From positions 497,688 to 561,687 of the forward strand of contig NZ_CKYA01000001.1 in assembly GCF_001113365.1 (NCBI RefSeq): 64,000 nucleotides of DNA. Reading direction: 5' to 3'. The position numbers and the translations under genes were made by a program. Within the stretch, counting starts at the first letter, position 1; the number at the start of each line of letters is the position of its first letter. Below are positions 8,502-16,794 of this stretch, piece after piece. The notes under the pieces are model-generated. The model saw only the letters and a program-made list of their open reading frames with translations, had not been told where the DNA came from and ran no database searches. Origin of the DNA: Streptococcus pneumoniae. GTDB taxonomy: Bacteria > Bacillota > Bacilli > Lactobacillales > Streptococcaceae.

Positions 8502-9440
8502 ATGGCAGAAATTTATCTAGCAGGTGGTTGTTTTTGGGGCCTAGAGGAGTATTTTTCACGTATTTCTGGGGTGCTAGCAACCAGTGTCGGCTACGCTAAT
8601 GGTCAAGTCGAAACGACCAATTACCAGTTGCTCAAAGAAACAGACCATGCAGAAACGGTTCAAGTGATTTATGATGAGAATGCAGTGTCACTTAGAGAGA
8701 TTTTACTTTATTATTTCCGAGTCATCGATCCCTTGTCAATCAATCAACAAGGGAATGACCGTGGTCGCCAATATCGAACTGGGATCTATTATCAGGATGA
8801 ATCAGACCTACCTGCTATCTACACAGTGGTGCAGGAGCAGGAGCGCATGCTTGGTCGAAAGATTGCAGTAGAGGTGGAGAAACTTCGCCACTACATTCTG
8901 GCTGAAGATTACCACCAAGACTATCTTAAGAAGAATCCTTCAGGTTACTGTCATATCGATGTGACCGATGCTGAGAAGCCATTGATTGATGCAGCAAACT
9001 ATGAAAAGCCTAGCCAAGAGGTGTTAAAGGGCAGTTTATCTGAAGAATCCTATCGTGTTACCCAAGAAGCTGCCACAGAGGCTCCATTTACCAATGCCTA
9101 TGACCAAACCTTTGAAGAGGGAATTTATGTAGATATTACGACAGGTGAGCCACTCTTTTTTGCCAAGGATAAGTTTGCCTCAGGTTGTGGTTGGCCAAGT
9201 TTTAGCCGTCCGATTTCCAAGGAATTGATTCATTATTACAAGGATCTCAGTCATGGAATGGAGCGAATTGAGGTTCGTTCTCGGTCGGGGAATGCTCACT
9301 TGGGCCATGTTTTCACAGATGGACCGCGTGAGTTTGGTGGCCTCCGTTACTGTATCAATTCTGCTTCCTTGCGCTTTGTGGCCAAGGATGAGATGGAAAA
9401 AGCAGGATATGGCTATCTACTGCCATACTTAAACAAATAA
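8502..9440 (+). CDS. msrAB: Fused peptide methionine sulfoxide reductase MsrA-MsrB
   Basis: This protein repairs oxidised methionine. The first domain (about residues 1-160) is MsrA, with the catalytic GGCFWG motif (Cys10) reducing the S-sulfoxide. The second (about 175-312) is MsrB, with SGCGWPSF, HLGHVF and the catalytic Cys in RYCINSASL, reducing the R-sulfoxide. No signal peptide or membrane anchor is seen, so this is the cytosolic pneumococcal MsrAB rather than the exported one. The 312-residue length fits. AAGGAGAAA sits eight bases before the ATG. The ribosome binding site follows directly after the RUP repeat. Confidence 0.95.
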   Translation: MAEIYLAGGCFWGLEEYFSRISGVLATSVGYANGQVETTNYQLLKETDHAETVQVIYDENAVSLREILLYYFRVIDPLSINQQGNDRGRQYRTGIYYQDESDLPAIYTVVQEQERMLGRKIAVEVEKLRHYILAEDYHQDYLKKNPSGYCHIDVTDAEKPLIDAANYEKPSQEVLKGSLSEESYRVTQEAATEAPFTNAYDQTFEEGIYVDITTGEPLFFAKDKFASGCGWPSFSRPISKELIHYYKDLSHGMERIEVRSRSGNAHLGHVFTDGPREFGGLRYCINSASLRFVAKDEMEKAGYGYLLPYLNK

Positions 9441-9500
9441 AACAGAGAGGGTGGGTGCTTCCCACTTTCTTCATTTCCAGAATACGAATAGAAGGGATTT

Positions 9501-11225
9501 ATGAAACACCTATTATCTTACTTTAAACCCTACATCAAGGAATCCATTTTAGCCCCCTTGTTCAAGTTACTAGAAGCTGTGTTTGAGCTCTTGGTTCCCA
9601 TGGTGATTGCTGGGATTGTTGACCAATCCTTGCCCCAGAGAAATCAAGGACATCTCTGGATGCAGATTGGGTTGCTCCTTATCTTTGCAGTGATTGGTGT
9701 GGTAGTAGCCTTAATAGCCCAGTTCTACTCAGCTAAGGCTGCGGTTGGATTTGCCAAAGAATTGACAGGTGACCTCTATCGCCATATTCTTTCATTGCCC
9801 AAGGACAGCAGAGACCGTTTGACAACTTCTAGCTTGATCACTCGCTTGACTTCGGATACCTACCAGATTCAGACTGGTATCAATCAATTCCTGCGTCTCT
9901 TTTTGCGAGCGCCCATTATCGTTTTTGGTGCCATTTTTATGGCTTATCGAATCTCAGTTGAGTTGACTTTCTGGTTCTTAGTCATGGTTGCCATTTTGAC
10001 CATTGTCATTGTAGGGCTATCTCGATTGGTCAACCCTCTCTACAGTAGTCTCAGAAAGAAAACGGACCAACTGGTTCAGGAAACGCGCCAGCAATTGCAA
10101 GGGATGCGGGTTATTCGTGCTTTTGGTCAAGAAAAACGAGAGTTACAGATTTTTCAAACCCTTAACCAAGTTTATGCTAGATTACAAGAAAAGACAGGTT
10201 TCTGGTCTAGTTTATTAACACCTCTGACCTATCTGATTGTCAATGGAACTCTTCTCGTTATTATCTGGCAAGGCTATATTTCGATTCAAGGAGGATTGCT
10301 CAGTCAAGGTGCTCTCATTGCCCTTATCAATTATCTCTTGCAAATTTTGGTGGAATTGGTCAAGCTCGCCATGCTGATCAATTCCCTCAACCAGTCCTAT
10401 ATCTCTGCCAAGCGAATCGAGGAAGTCTTTGCTGAGGCTCCAGAGGATATCCATTCAGAGTTAGAACAAAAGCAAGCTACCCGGGATAAGGTTTTACAAG
10501 TCCAAGAATTGGCTTTTACCTATCCAGATGCAGCTCAACCTTCTCTGAGAGACATTTCCTTTGATATGAAGCAAGGGCAAATCCTTGGTATTATTGGGGG
10601 AACGGGTTCTGGTAAATCAAGTTTGGTGCAACTCATTCTTGGACTTTATCCAGCAGACAAGGGGAGCATTTACCCTTATCGAGATGAGTCTAGTCCTCGT
10701 AATCTTGAGCAGTGGCGGTCTTGGATTGCCTATGTGCCCCAAAAGGTCGAACTCTTTAAGGGAAGCATTCGTTCCAACCTGACTCTAGGTTTCAATCAAG
10801 AAGTAACGGATCAAGAACTCTGGCAGGCCTTGGAGATTGCGCAAGCTAAGGATTTTGTTAGTGAAAAGGAAGGACTCTTGGATGCAACTGTTGAGGCAGG
10901 AGGTCGAAATTTCTCAGGCGGACAAAAACAAAGGCTGGCTATTGCACGAGCAGTCTTGCGCCAAGCTCCATTTCTCATCCTAGATGATGCGACCTCGGCC
11001 CTAGACACCATCACCGAGTCCAAGCTCTTGAAAGCTATCCGAGAAAATCTGCCAAATACGAGCTTAATCTTGATTTCTCAACGAACCTCGACTTTACAGA
11101 TGGCTGACCAGATTCTCCTCTTGGAAAAAGGTGAGCTTCTAGCTATCGGCAAGCACGAGGACTTGATGAAGACTAGTCAAGTCTATCGCGAAATCAATGA
11201 ATCCCAACATGGAAAGGAGGACTAG
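9501..11225 (+). CDS. ABC exporter half-transporter, subunit 1 (degenerate catalytic site)
   Basis: A 574-residue half-transporter: six membrane helices over about residues 15-300, then an ATPase domain. The ATPase has Walker A GGTGSGKSS, a canonical FSGGQKQR signature and Walker B FLILDDATSALD. The usual catalytic Glu after Walker B is Asp here. The partner gene follows directly. In heterodimeric exporters one ATP site is non-hydrolytic, and this Asp marks it. A multidrug or lipid/peptide substrate is possible. Sequence does not say which. It is not PatA/PatB by position. Confidence 0.88.
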   Translation: MKHLLSYFKPYIKESILAPLFKLLEAVFELLVPMVIAGIVDQSLPQRNQGHLWMQIGLLLIFAVIGVVVALIAQFYSAKAAVGFAKELTGDLYRHILSLPKDSRDRLTTSSLITRLTSDTYQIQTGINQFLRLFLRAPIIVFGAIFMAYRISVELTFWFLVMVAILTIVIVGLSRLVNPLYSSLRKKTDQLVQETRQQLQGMRVIRAFGQEKRELQIFQTLNQVYARLQEKTGFWSSLLTPLTYLIVNGTLLVIIWQGYISIQGGLLSQGALIALINYLLQILVELVKLAMLINSLNQSYISAKRIEEVFAEAPEDIHSELEQKQATRDKVLQVQELAFTYPDAAQPSLRDISFDMKQGQILGIIGGTGSGKSSLVQLILGLYPADKGSIYPYRDESSPRNLEQWRSWIAYVPQKVELFKGSIRSNLTLGFNQEVTDQELWQALEIAQAKDFVSEKEGLLDATVEAGGRNFSGGQKQRLAIARAVLRQAPFLILDDATSALDTITESKLLKAIRENLPNTSLILISQRTSTLQMADQILLLEKGELLAIGKHEDLMKTSQVYREINESQHGKED

Positions 11226-11226
11226 C

Positions 11227-12975
11227 ATGAGACGACAAACCGCAAACCAGACGCTCAAACGTTTGGCTAAGGATTTAGCAAGCCATCCCTTCCTCCTTTT
11301 TCTAGCCTTTCTAGGAACTATTGCCCAAGTTGCCTTATCAATTTACCTACCTATTCTGATTGGGCAGGTCATAGACCAAGTTCTAGTAGCTGACTCTTCA
11401 CCAGTTTTTTGGCAAATTTTTCTCCAGATGCTCTTGGTGGTCATAGGAAATACCTTAGTTCAATGGGGCAATCCTCTCCTTTATAATCGCCTAATTTTCT
11501 CTTATACCAGAGACTTGCGAGAGCGAATCATCCATAAGCTCCATCGTTTACCGATTGCCTTTGTGGATCGGCAAGGCAGTGGGGAGATGGTTAGTCGTGT
11601 AACCACGGACATTGAACAGTTAGCAGCTGGTTTGACCATGATTTTTAACCAATTTTTCATTGGCATCTTGATGATTTTGGTTAGTATTCTAGCCATGCTG
11701 CAAATTCACCTCCTCATGACCCTCTTGGTCTTGCTGTTGACGCCACTGTCTATGGTGATTTCACGCTTTATTGCCAAACGCTCTTATCATCTCTTCCAGA
11801 AGCAAACAGAGACCAGGGGGATTCAGACTCAGTTGATTGAAGAATCTCTTAGCCAGCAAACCATTATCCAGTCATTTAATGCTCAGGCAGAATTTATCCA
11901 AAGGCTGCGTGAGGCTAATGACAACTATGCAGGTTATTCGCAGTCAGCTATCTTTTATTCTTCAACGGTTAATCCTTCGACTCGCTTTGTAAATGCGCTC
12001 ATTTATGCCCTTCTAGCTGGAGTAGGAGCTTATCGTATCATGATGGGTTCCACCTTGACCATTGGACGCTTAGTGACTTTTTTGAATTATGTTCAGCAAT
12101 ACACCAAGCCTTTTAATGATATTTCTTCTGTTTTAGCCGAGTTGCAAAGTGCTCTGGCTTGTGCAGAGCGCGTCTATGCTGTCTTAGAGAGTCATGAGGT
12201 TGCTGAAACAGGTAAGAAAGTTTTGACTAGTGACCAAGTCAAGGGAGCTATTTCCTTTAAACATGTTTCTTTTGGCTATCATCCTGAAAAGATTTTGATT
12301 AAGGATTTATCTATTGATATTCCAGCTGGTAGCAAGGTGGCTATTGTTGGTCCGACAGGTGCTGGTAAATCAACCCTCATCAATCTCCTGATGCGTTTCT
12401 ATCCTATTAACTCAGGAGATATCTTGCTAGACGGTCACTCGATTTATAACTATACCCGAGCATCATTGAGACAGCAGTTTGGCATGGTGCTCCAAGAAAA
12501 CTGGCTCAAGCAAGGGACCATTCATGACAATATTGCCTTTGGAAAACCAGATGCCAGTCGAGAGCAGGTGATTGCTGCTGCCAAAGCAGCCAATGCTGAC
12601 TTTTTCATCCAACAGTTGCCACAAGGCTATGATACCAAGCTTGAAAATGCGGGTGAATCTCTCTCTGTAGGTCAGGCACAGCTTTTGACCATTGCCCGAG
12701 TCTTTCTGGCTATTCCCAAGATTCTCATCTTAGACGAGGCAACTTCTTCTATCGATACGCGGACAGAAGTGTTGGTACAGGATGCCTTTGCTAAACTCAT
12801 GAAGGGGCGCACAAGCTTTATCATCGCCCACCGCTTGTCAACCATTCAGGATGCGGATTTGATTCTAGTTTTGGTGGATGGCGATATCGTTGAGTATGGG
12901 AACCATCAGGATCTCATGGCTAGAAAGGGCAAGTATTACCAAATGCAGCAAGCTGCAGCTTTTAGCTCTGAATAA
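11227..12975 (+). CDS. ABC exporter half-transporter, subunit 2
   Basis: The 582-residue partner of the preceding gene, starting at ATG 11227 one base after its stop, with GGAAAGGAGG upstream. An ATG at 11197 lies inside the upstream gene. Six membrane helices precede an ATPase with Walker A GPTGAGKST, a degenerate signature LSVGQAQ and a normal Walker B ILILDEATSSID. Pairing this signature with the Asp-containing site of subunit 1 gives one dead site. The other site (this Walker A/B plus FSGGQ of subunit 1) is intact. A terminator hairpin follows at 13002. Confidence 0.88.
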   Translation: MRRQTANQTLKRLAKDLASHPFLLFLAFLGTIAQVALSIYLPILIGQVIDQVLVADSSPVFWQIFLQMLLVVIGNTLVQWGNPLLYNRLIFSYTRDLRERIIHKLHRLPIAFVDRQGSGEMVSRVTTDIEQLAAGLTMIFNQFFIGILMILVSILAMLQIHLLMTLLVLLLTPLSMVISRFIAKRSYHLFQKQTETRGIQTQLIEESLSQQTIIQSFNAQAEFIQRLREANDNYAGYSQSAIFYSSTVNPSTRFVNALIYALLAGVGAYRIMMGSTLTIGRLVTFLNYVQQYTKPFNDISSVLAELQSALACAERVYAVLESHEVAETGKKVLTSDQVKGAISFKHVSFGYHPEKILIKDLSIDIPAGSKVAIVGPTGAGKSTLINLLMRFYPINSGDILLDGHSIYNYTRASLRQQFGMVLQENWLKQGTIHDNIAFGKPDASREQVIAAAKAANADFFIQQLPQGYDTKLENAGESLSVGQAQLLTIARVFLAIPKILILDEATSSIDTRTEVLVQDAFAKLMKGRTSFIIAHRLSTIQDADLILVLVDGDIVEYGNHQDLMARKGKYYQMQQAAAFSSE

Positions 12976-13001
12976 GCCATTCTAATTTCGAACTCTTATA
13001 G

Positions 13002-13032
13002 ATAAAAAAGTTGCCTTCGGGTGACTTTTTTG
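13002..13032 (+). terminator. Terminator after the ABC exporter pair
   Basis: AAAAAGTTGCC pairs with GGTGACTTTTTT over a TTCG loop. It overlaps the next promoter. Confidence 0.8.
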
Positions 13033-13039
13033 TTACAAT
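13011..13039 (+). promoter_or_regulatory. Promoter of the amidohydrolase gene
   Basis: TTGCCT (13011-13016) and TACAAT (13034-13039), 17 bases apart, with a TG-like extension upstream of the -10. The -35 is inside the terminator stem of the upstream operon. Confidence 0.65.
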
Positions 13040-13088
13040 AGCTAGAAAAATTGTTCACTTTAAATTGTCTTTAGAAAAGGAGCCTAGT

Positions 13089-14348
13089 ATGAAAGTCTAT
13101 CAGCATGTAAATATCGTGACTTGTGATCAGGATTTCCATGTGCATTTGGATGGTATCTTGGCTGTTAAGGATTCTCAAATCGTCTATGTCGGTCAAGATA
13201 AGTCAGAGATTTTAGAGCAAGCTGAGCATATTATAGACTATCAGGGAGCTTGGATCATGCCTGGATTGGTCAATTGCCACACCCATTCTGCTATGACAGG
13301 CTTGCGAGGAATTCGGGATGACAGCAATCTCCATGAATGGCTCAATGACTATATTTGGCCTGCAGAAGCTGAGTTTACTCCAGACATGACTACCAAGGCG
13401 GTCAAAGAAGCGCTGACAGAAATGCTCCAGTCAGGAACAACAACCTTCAACGATATGTATAATCCCAATGGAGTGGAGATTGAGCAGATTTATCAGACAG
13501 TCGAGGCTTCCAAGATGCGTTGTTACTTCTCACCGACCCTTTTTTCTTCTGAGGCAGAGACAACTGTTGAGACCATAAGCAGAACACGATCTATCATAGA
13601 GGAAATCTTAGGATATGAAAATCCAAATTTCAAAGTTATGGTGGCCCCACATTCTCCTTACAGCTGTAGTAGATACTTGCTGGAAGCGAGCTTGGAAATG
13701 GCAAAAGAGTTGGGTATCCCCATCCATATCCATGTTGCGGAGACCAAGGAGGAGTCAGGCATTCTCCTGAAACGATACGGCAAACGCCCCCTCGCATTTC
13801 TAGAAGAATTGGGTTACTTAGATCATCCGTCTGTCTTTGCTCACGGGGTCGAATTAAACGAGCTAGAAATTGAACGCTTGGCAACTTCTCACGTGGCTAT
13901 TGCCCACAATCCTATCAGTAATCTCAAACTGGCATCAGGGATTGCTCCCATCATCCAACTGCAAAAAGCAGGAATAGCAGTAGGAATTGCGACAGATTCA
14001 GTTGCTTCCAATAACAATCTAGATATGTTTGAGGAAGGACGAACAGCAGCCCTTCTTCAGAAGATGAAAAGTGGAGATGCCAGCCAATTTCCTATCGAAA
14101 CAGCTCTCAAGGCACTGACAATCGAAGGGGCTAAGGTTCTAGGGATGGAAAATCAGATAGGAAGTCTGGAAGTTGGTAAACAGGCAGATTTTCTGGTCAT
14201 TAAACCACAAGGGAAAATCCATCTCCAACCCCAAGAAAATATGCTCTCTCACCTGGTTTATGCAGTCAAATCCAGTGATGTAGATGATGTTTATATCGCC
14301 GGAGAACAAGTTGTTAAGCAAGGCCGAGTCCTGACAGTAGAACTCTAA
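13089..14348 (+). CDS. mtaD: Amidohydrolase, S-adenosylhomocysteine/5'-methylthioadenosine deaminase type
   Basis: The 419-residue metal-dependent deaminase has the family metal motifs: NCHTHSAM, VAPHSPYSCS, HIHVAETKEE, VAIAHNPISN and GIATDSVASNN. These are the ATZ/TRZ-type amidohydrolase signatures seen in MTA/SAH deaminases, which convert the adenine moiety to hypoxanthine and so feed methyl-cycle salvage. The start at 13089 follows AAAAGGAG. A longer frame from 13011 would start inside the promoter. The gene is monocistronic. Exact substrate preference (MTA, SAH or another aminated ring) cannot be fixed from sequence. Confidence 0.85.
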   Translation: MKVYQHVNIVTCDQDFHVHLDGILAVKDSQIVYVGQDKSEILEQAEHIIDYQGAWIMPGLVNCHTHSAMTGLRGIRDDSNLHEWLNDYIWPAEAEFTPDMTTKAVKEALTEMLQSGTTTFNDMYNPNGVEIEQIYQTVEASKMRCYFSPTLFSSEAETTVETISRTRSIIEEILGYENPNFKVMVAPHSPYSCSRYLLEASLEMAKELGIPIHIHVAETKEESGILLKRYGKRPLAFLEELGYLDHPSVFAHGVELNELEIERLATSHVAIAHNPISNLKLASGIAPIIQLQKAGIAVGIATDSVASNNNLDMFEEGRTAALLQKMKSGDASQFPIETALKALTIEGAKVLGMENQIGSLEVGKQADFLVIKPQGKIHLQPQENMLSHLVYAVKSSDVDDVYIAGEQVVKQGRVLTVEL

Positions 14349-14390
14349 AAGAAAAATCAGGAAAAAATTTAAAAAAAGTTTGCAAAAATC

Positions 14391-14419
14391 TTGCATTCTT
14401 TTTTTGACTATGCTATACT
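14391..14419 (+). promoter_or_regulatory. Promoter of rplJ-rplL
   Basis: TTGCAT (14391-14396) and TATACT (14414-14419) with a 17-base spacer, and TG at the extended -10 position. It drives a leader of about 170 bases. Confidence 0.75.
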
Positions 14420-14432
14420 TATATACGGTTTG

Positions 14433-14581
14433 AAAAAACTGCCTAAGACAGTAGGGGAGCTCGACTCATAAGTATCCTACCGAGGACAAAACGTATCATG
14501 TAAAAAGAAGCGTATTGTACTTTCGTGTCTAGGTTTGGGCGCGTTTTTCTTTTGAAAAATTTCCCCAAGCAAAATAATAAC
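14433..14581 (+). promoter_or_regulatory. Ribosomal protein L10 leader RNA
   Basis: About 150 structured bases lie between the promoter and the rplJ ribosome binding site. They contain AACTGCCTAAGACAGTAGG and later CGTGTCTAGGTTTGGGCGCG, and end with a GCGTTTTTC stretch. Firmicutes rplJL operons carry an L10 leader that binds the L10-(L12)4 complex to shut off excess synthesis, and position and content fit it. I have not folded it in full. Confidence 0.75.
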
Positions 14582-14597
14582 GGAGGTGAACACACTA

Positions 14598-15098
14598 ATG
14601 AGTGAAGCAATTATTGCTAAAAAAGCGGAACTAGTTGACGTAGTAGCTGAAAAAATGAAAGCTGCTGCATCTATCGTCGTTGTAGATGCTCGTGGTTTGA
14701 CAGTTGAGCAAGATACAGTTCTTCGTCGTGAGCTTCGTGGAAGCGAAGTTGAGTATAAAGTGATTAAAAACTCAATCTTGCGTCGTGCAGCTGAAAAAGC
14801 TGGTCTTGAAGATCTTGCATCAGTATTTGTTGGACCATCTGCAGTAGCATTTTCTAACGAAGATGTTATCGCACCAGCGAAAATCTTGAACGACTTTTCT
14901 AAAAACGCTGAAGCACTTGAAATCAAAGGTGGTGCAATCGAAGGCGCTGTCGCATCTAAAGAAGAGATTCTTGCACTTGCAACTCTTCCAAACCGCGAAG
15001 GACTTCTTTCTATGCTCCTTTCTGTACTTCAAGCGCCAGTGCGCAACGTTGCTCTTGCAGTCAAAGCGGTTGCAGAAAGCAAAGAAGACGCAGCTTAA
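14598..15098 (+). CDS. rplJ: 50S ribosomal protein L10
   Basis: The 166-residue L10 forms the base of the ribosomal stalk and binds L12 dimers through its C-terminal helix. It begins [20 protein letters not shown], with the RGLTVEQ and [17 protein letters not shown] region that binds 23S rRNA, and ends in the alanine-rich L12-binding tail. The ATG at 14598 lies ten bases after GGAGGTG. The upstream GTG at 14586 is inside the ribosome binding site. rplL follows after 74 bases that contain a short palindrome around GCTACGCAGCGTAGC. Confidence 0.97.
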
Positions 15099-15172
15099 TC
15101 TTAAGCTACGCAGCGTAGCCTAGCTACGAAAAATCTATTATAAATTTAAAAACATATTTGGAGGAAATAACA

Positions 15173-15541
15173 ATGGCATTGAACATTGAAAACATTATTG
15201 CTGAAATTAAAGAAGCTTCAATCCTTGAATTGAACGACCTTGTAAAAGCTATCGAAGAAGAATTTGGTGTAACTGCAGCTGCTCCTGTAGCTGTTGCTGC
15301 GGCTGGTGCTGCTGACGCTGGTGCTGCTAAAGATTCATTCGACGTTGAATTGACATCTGCAGGCGACAAAAAAGTTGGCGTTATCAAAGTTGTACGTGAA
15401 ATCACAGGTCTTGGTCTTAAAGAAGCTAAAGAACTTGTTGACGGTGCACCAGCACTTGTTAAAGAAGGCGTTGCAACTGCAGAAGCTGAAGAAATCAAAG
15501 CTAAATTGGAAGAAGCTGGAGCTTCAGTTACTCTTAAATAA
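15173..15541 (+). CDS. rplL: 50S ribosomal protein L7/L12
   Basis: The 122-residue stalk protein recruits translation factors. An N-terminal dimerisation segment (MALNIENIIAEIKE), an Ala/Gly-rich hinge near residues 37-52 and the C-terminal GTPase-contact domain (KVGVIKVVREITGLGLKEAK, GAPALVKEG) are all present. The ATG at 15173 follows TTTGGAGG. The mobile element joins the chromosome exactly at the last codons and leaves the reading frame and stop intact, so the protein is unchanged. Confidence 0.98.
   Translation: MALNIENIIAEIKEASILELNDLVKAIEEEFGVTAAAPVAVAAAGAADAGAAKDSFDVELTSAGDKKVGVIKVVREITGLGLKEAKELVDGAPALVKEGVATAEAEEIKAKLEEAGASVTLK
15527..15541. other. Attachment site (att) at the 3' end of rplL
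   Basis: GTTACTCTTAAATAA, the last codons of rplL. Its complement TTATTTAAGAGTAAC is the 15-base core used by streptococcal ICEs of the 89K type that integrate at rplL. The matching copy at the integrase end is outside the window. Confidence 0.8.
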
Positions 15542-15641
15542 GAGGCATATACCAATTAGAATTCGGAATACTATAGTATCAGCCTTTTAGAATCGTGAAC
15601 ACATTTTAGAAACTGATAAATTAATTTAGTTTCCTACCAAA

Positions 15642-15680
15642 AACCCTACCAAAAATTAATTTGGCAGGGTTTTTCTTTTT
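15642..15680 (+). terminator. Terminator at the ICE edge, after rplL
   Basis: ACCCTACCAAA pairs with TTTGGCAGGGT, followed by TTTTCTTTTT. It is inside the ICE, so the element brings its own terminator for the rplJL transcript. Confidence 0.8.
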
Positions 15681-15742
15681 AACAAATTTATCGTGGAGAA
15701 CAATTGAATATTGTTCTCCTTTTTTTATTTTCAGGAGGGAAA

Positions 15743-15916
15743 ATGACAAAAGAATTACAATCGTCACGCTATATTGTCATTTCATTTTTAGTACGTGAAA
15801 TGGGAATTGACATTGTTGAAGCCATCACTCTTATGGCTGAATTAGAAAAAAGTGGCTTGGTTCGATTGGAATCAAGTGGAGATTTAATACTCAAAGAACT
15901 TGGAGGATCGCTATGA
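15743..15916 (+). CDS. Small ICE protein of 57 residues, unknown function
   Basis: A 57-residue protein beginning MTKELQSSRYIVISFLV, from ATG 15743 with AGGAGGG seven bases upstream. A longer frame from 15704 lacks a binding site and is not preferred. It has no membrane segment. The segment GIDIVEAITLMAELEKSGLVRL is predicted helical. The last four bases overlap the start of the RepA-type gene (ATGA), so the two are probably translated together. It is the first gene inside the element. No function is recognised. Confidence 0.65.
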   Translation: MTKELQSSRYIVISFLVREMGIDIVEAITLMAELEKSGLVRLESSGDLILKELGGSL

Positions 15917-16692
15917 AACGAATTACCGCAAATCAATACCAAACTTCAGAACGGTATTATAAATTACCTAAAATTCTTTTTGAGGATGAGAAATATATGG
16001 ATATGAAATTAGAAGTAAAGGTGGCTTATTCAATTTTAAAAGATCGTTTAGAATTATCTCTCAGTCGTGGTTGGATAGATGAAGAAGGGGCGGTTTATTT
16101 AGTATTTTCTAATTCTAAACTGATGAGGCTGTTAGGTTGTTCGAAGTCAAAACTACTGTCCATCAAAAAAACTCTTAAAGAATATGACTTAATTGATGAA
16201 GTTCAACAGTCTTCAAGTGAGAAAGGAAGACTAGCTAATAAGATTTATTTAGGGGAGTTGTCTTCTACCCCAGTAGGTAATTCAAACAGGCCTAGTGTTA
16301 AAAAAAGACTAGGGCAGGATGAAAATGAAACGGCCCCCGTCTCACATTTAGCCCCTAGTGAGACTGAAGTTAGTGAGACTAAATATAGTGAGACTGATTC
16401 TTTATTTATTGAGGATGAGGAGGATAGGAATACTCAACCTATTTTGAGAAGAAAAGTAGAAAAGGTCACAAAATATGATCGAGATTATATTTGGGGATTG
16501 GTACAAGATCAATTTAGACGAGAAGGTTTTTCTGAAACAGCCAGTGAAATTGCTATGACTGATTTTGAGAGAATCTATCAGTATGCTCTTGACAATGTTC
16601 GCTTTGTTAGACGAGCAGAAGTACTTGCTGAATTTGTGTTTAATGGCTTGTATTCCGTTTGGAACAACCGTGTTAGAAAAGGAGGTGGTTAA
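15913..16692 (+). CDS. RepA N-terminal-domain replication initiator-like protein
   Basis: A 259-residue protein with the RepA-N domain at residues 8-115: TSERYYKLPKILFEDE, then MDMKLEVKVAYSILKDR and SNSKLMRLLGCSKSKLLSIKKTL, a winged-helix DNA-binding fold. This domain starts theta replication of many Gram-positive plasmids. In ICEs it may support rolling or theta copying of the excised circle. The middle (residues 120-185) is acidic, Ser/Thr-rich and disordered. The C-terminus (YIWGLVQDQFRREGF) resembles the DnaD-like or element-specific tail. It overlaps the 57-residue gene upstream. Confidence 0.8.
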   Translation: MKRITANQYQTSERYYKLPKILFEDEKYMDMKLEVKVAYSILKDRLELSLSRGWIDEEGAVYLVFSNSKLMRLLGCSKSKLLSIKKTLKEYDLIDEVQQSSSEKGRLANKIYLGELSSTPVGNSNRPSVKKRLGQDENETAPVSHLAPSETEVSETKYSETDSLFIEDEEDRNTQPILRRKVEKVTKYDRDYIWGLVQDQFRREGFSETASEIAMTDFERIYQYALDNVRFVRRAEVLAEFVFNGLYSVWNNRVRKGGG

Positions 16693-16794
16693 ATGTCGCC
16701 AATCGAGTGGATATTAGTTATGCTCATTGTCATTTCAAGTGGAGTGACAGTTCTGACAATGATAGTCGATAAGAAAGGGGTGATAAAGAAATGA
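16693..16794 (+). CDS. Single-pass membrane microprotein, 33 residues
   Basis: ATG 16693 follows AAAGGAGGTGG with good spacing. The product is one hydrophobic helix (EWILVMLIVISSGVTVLTMIV) with a lysine-rich tail. Its TGA at 16792 overlaps the methyltransferase ATG in the form ATGA, which suggests translational coupling. The strong binding site and coupling argue that it is real. Function is unknown. Confidence 0.6.
   Translation: MSPIEWILVMLIVISSGVTVLTMIVDKKGVIKK

Noticed and set aside
14477..14926. Long frame on the strand opposite rplJ
   Set aside because: It is the mirror of the rplJ codon pattern and overlaps the leader. Typical shadow frame.
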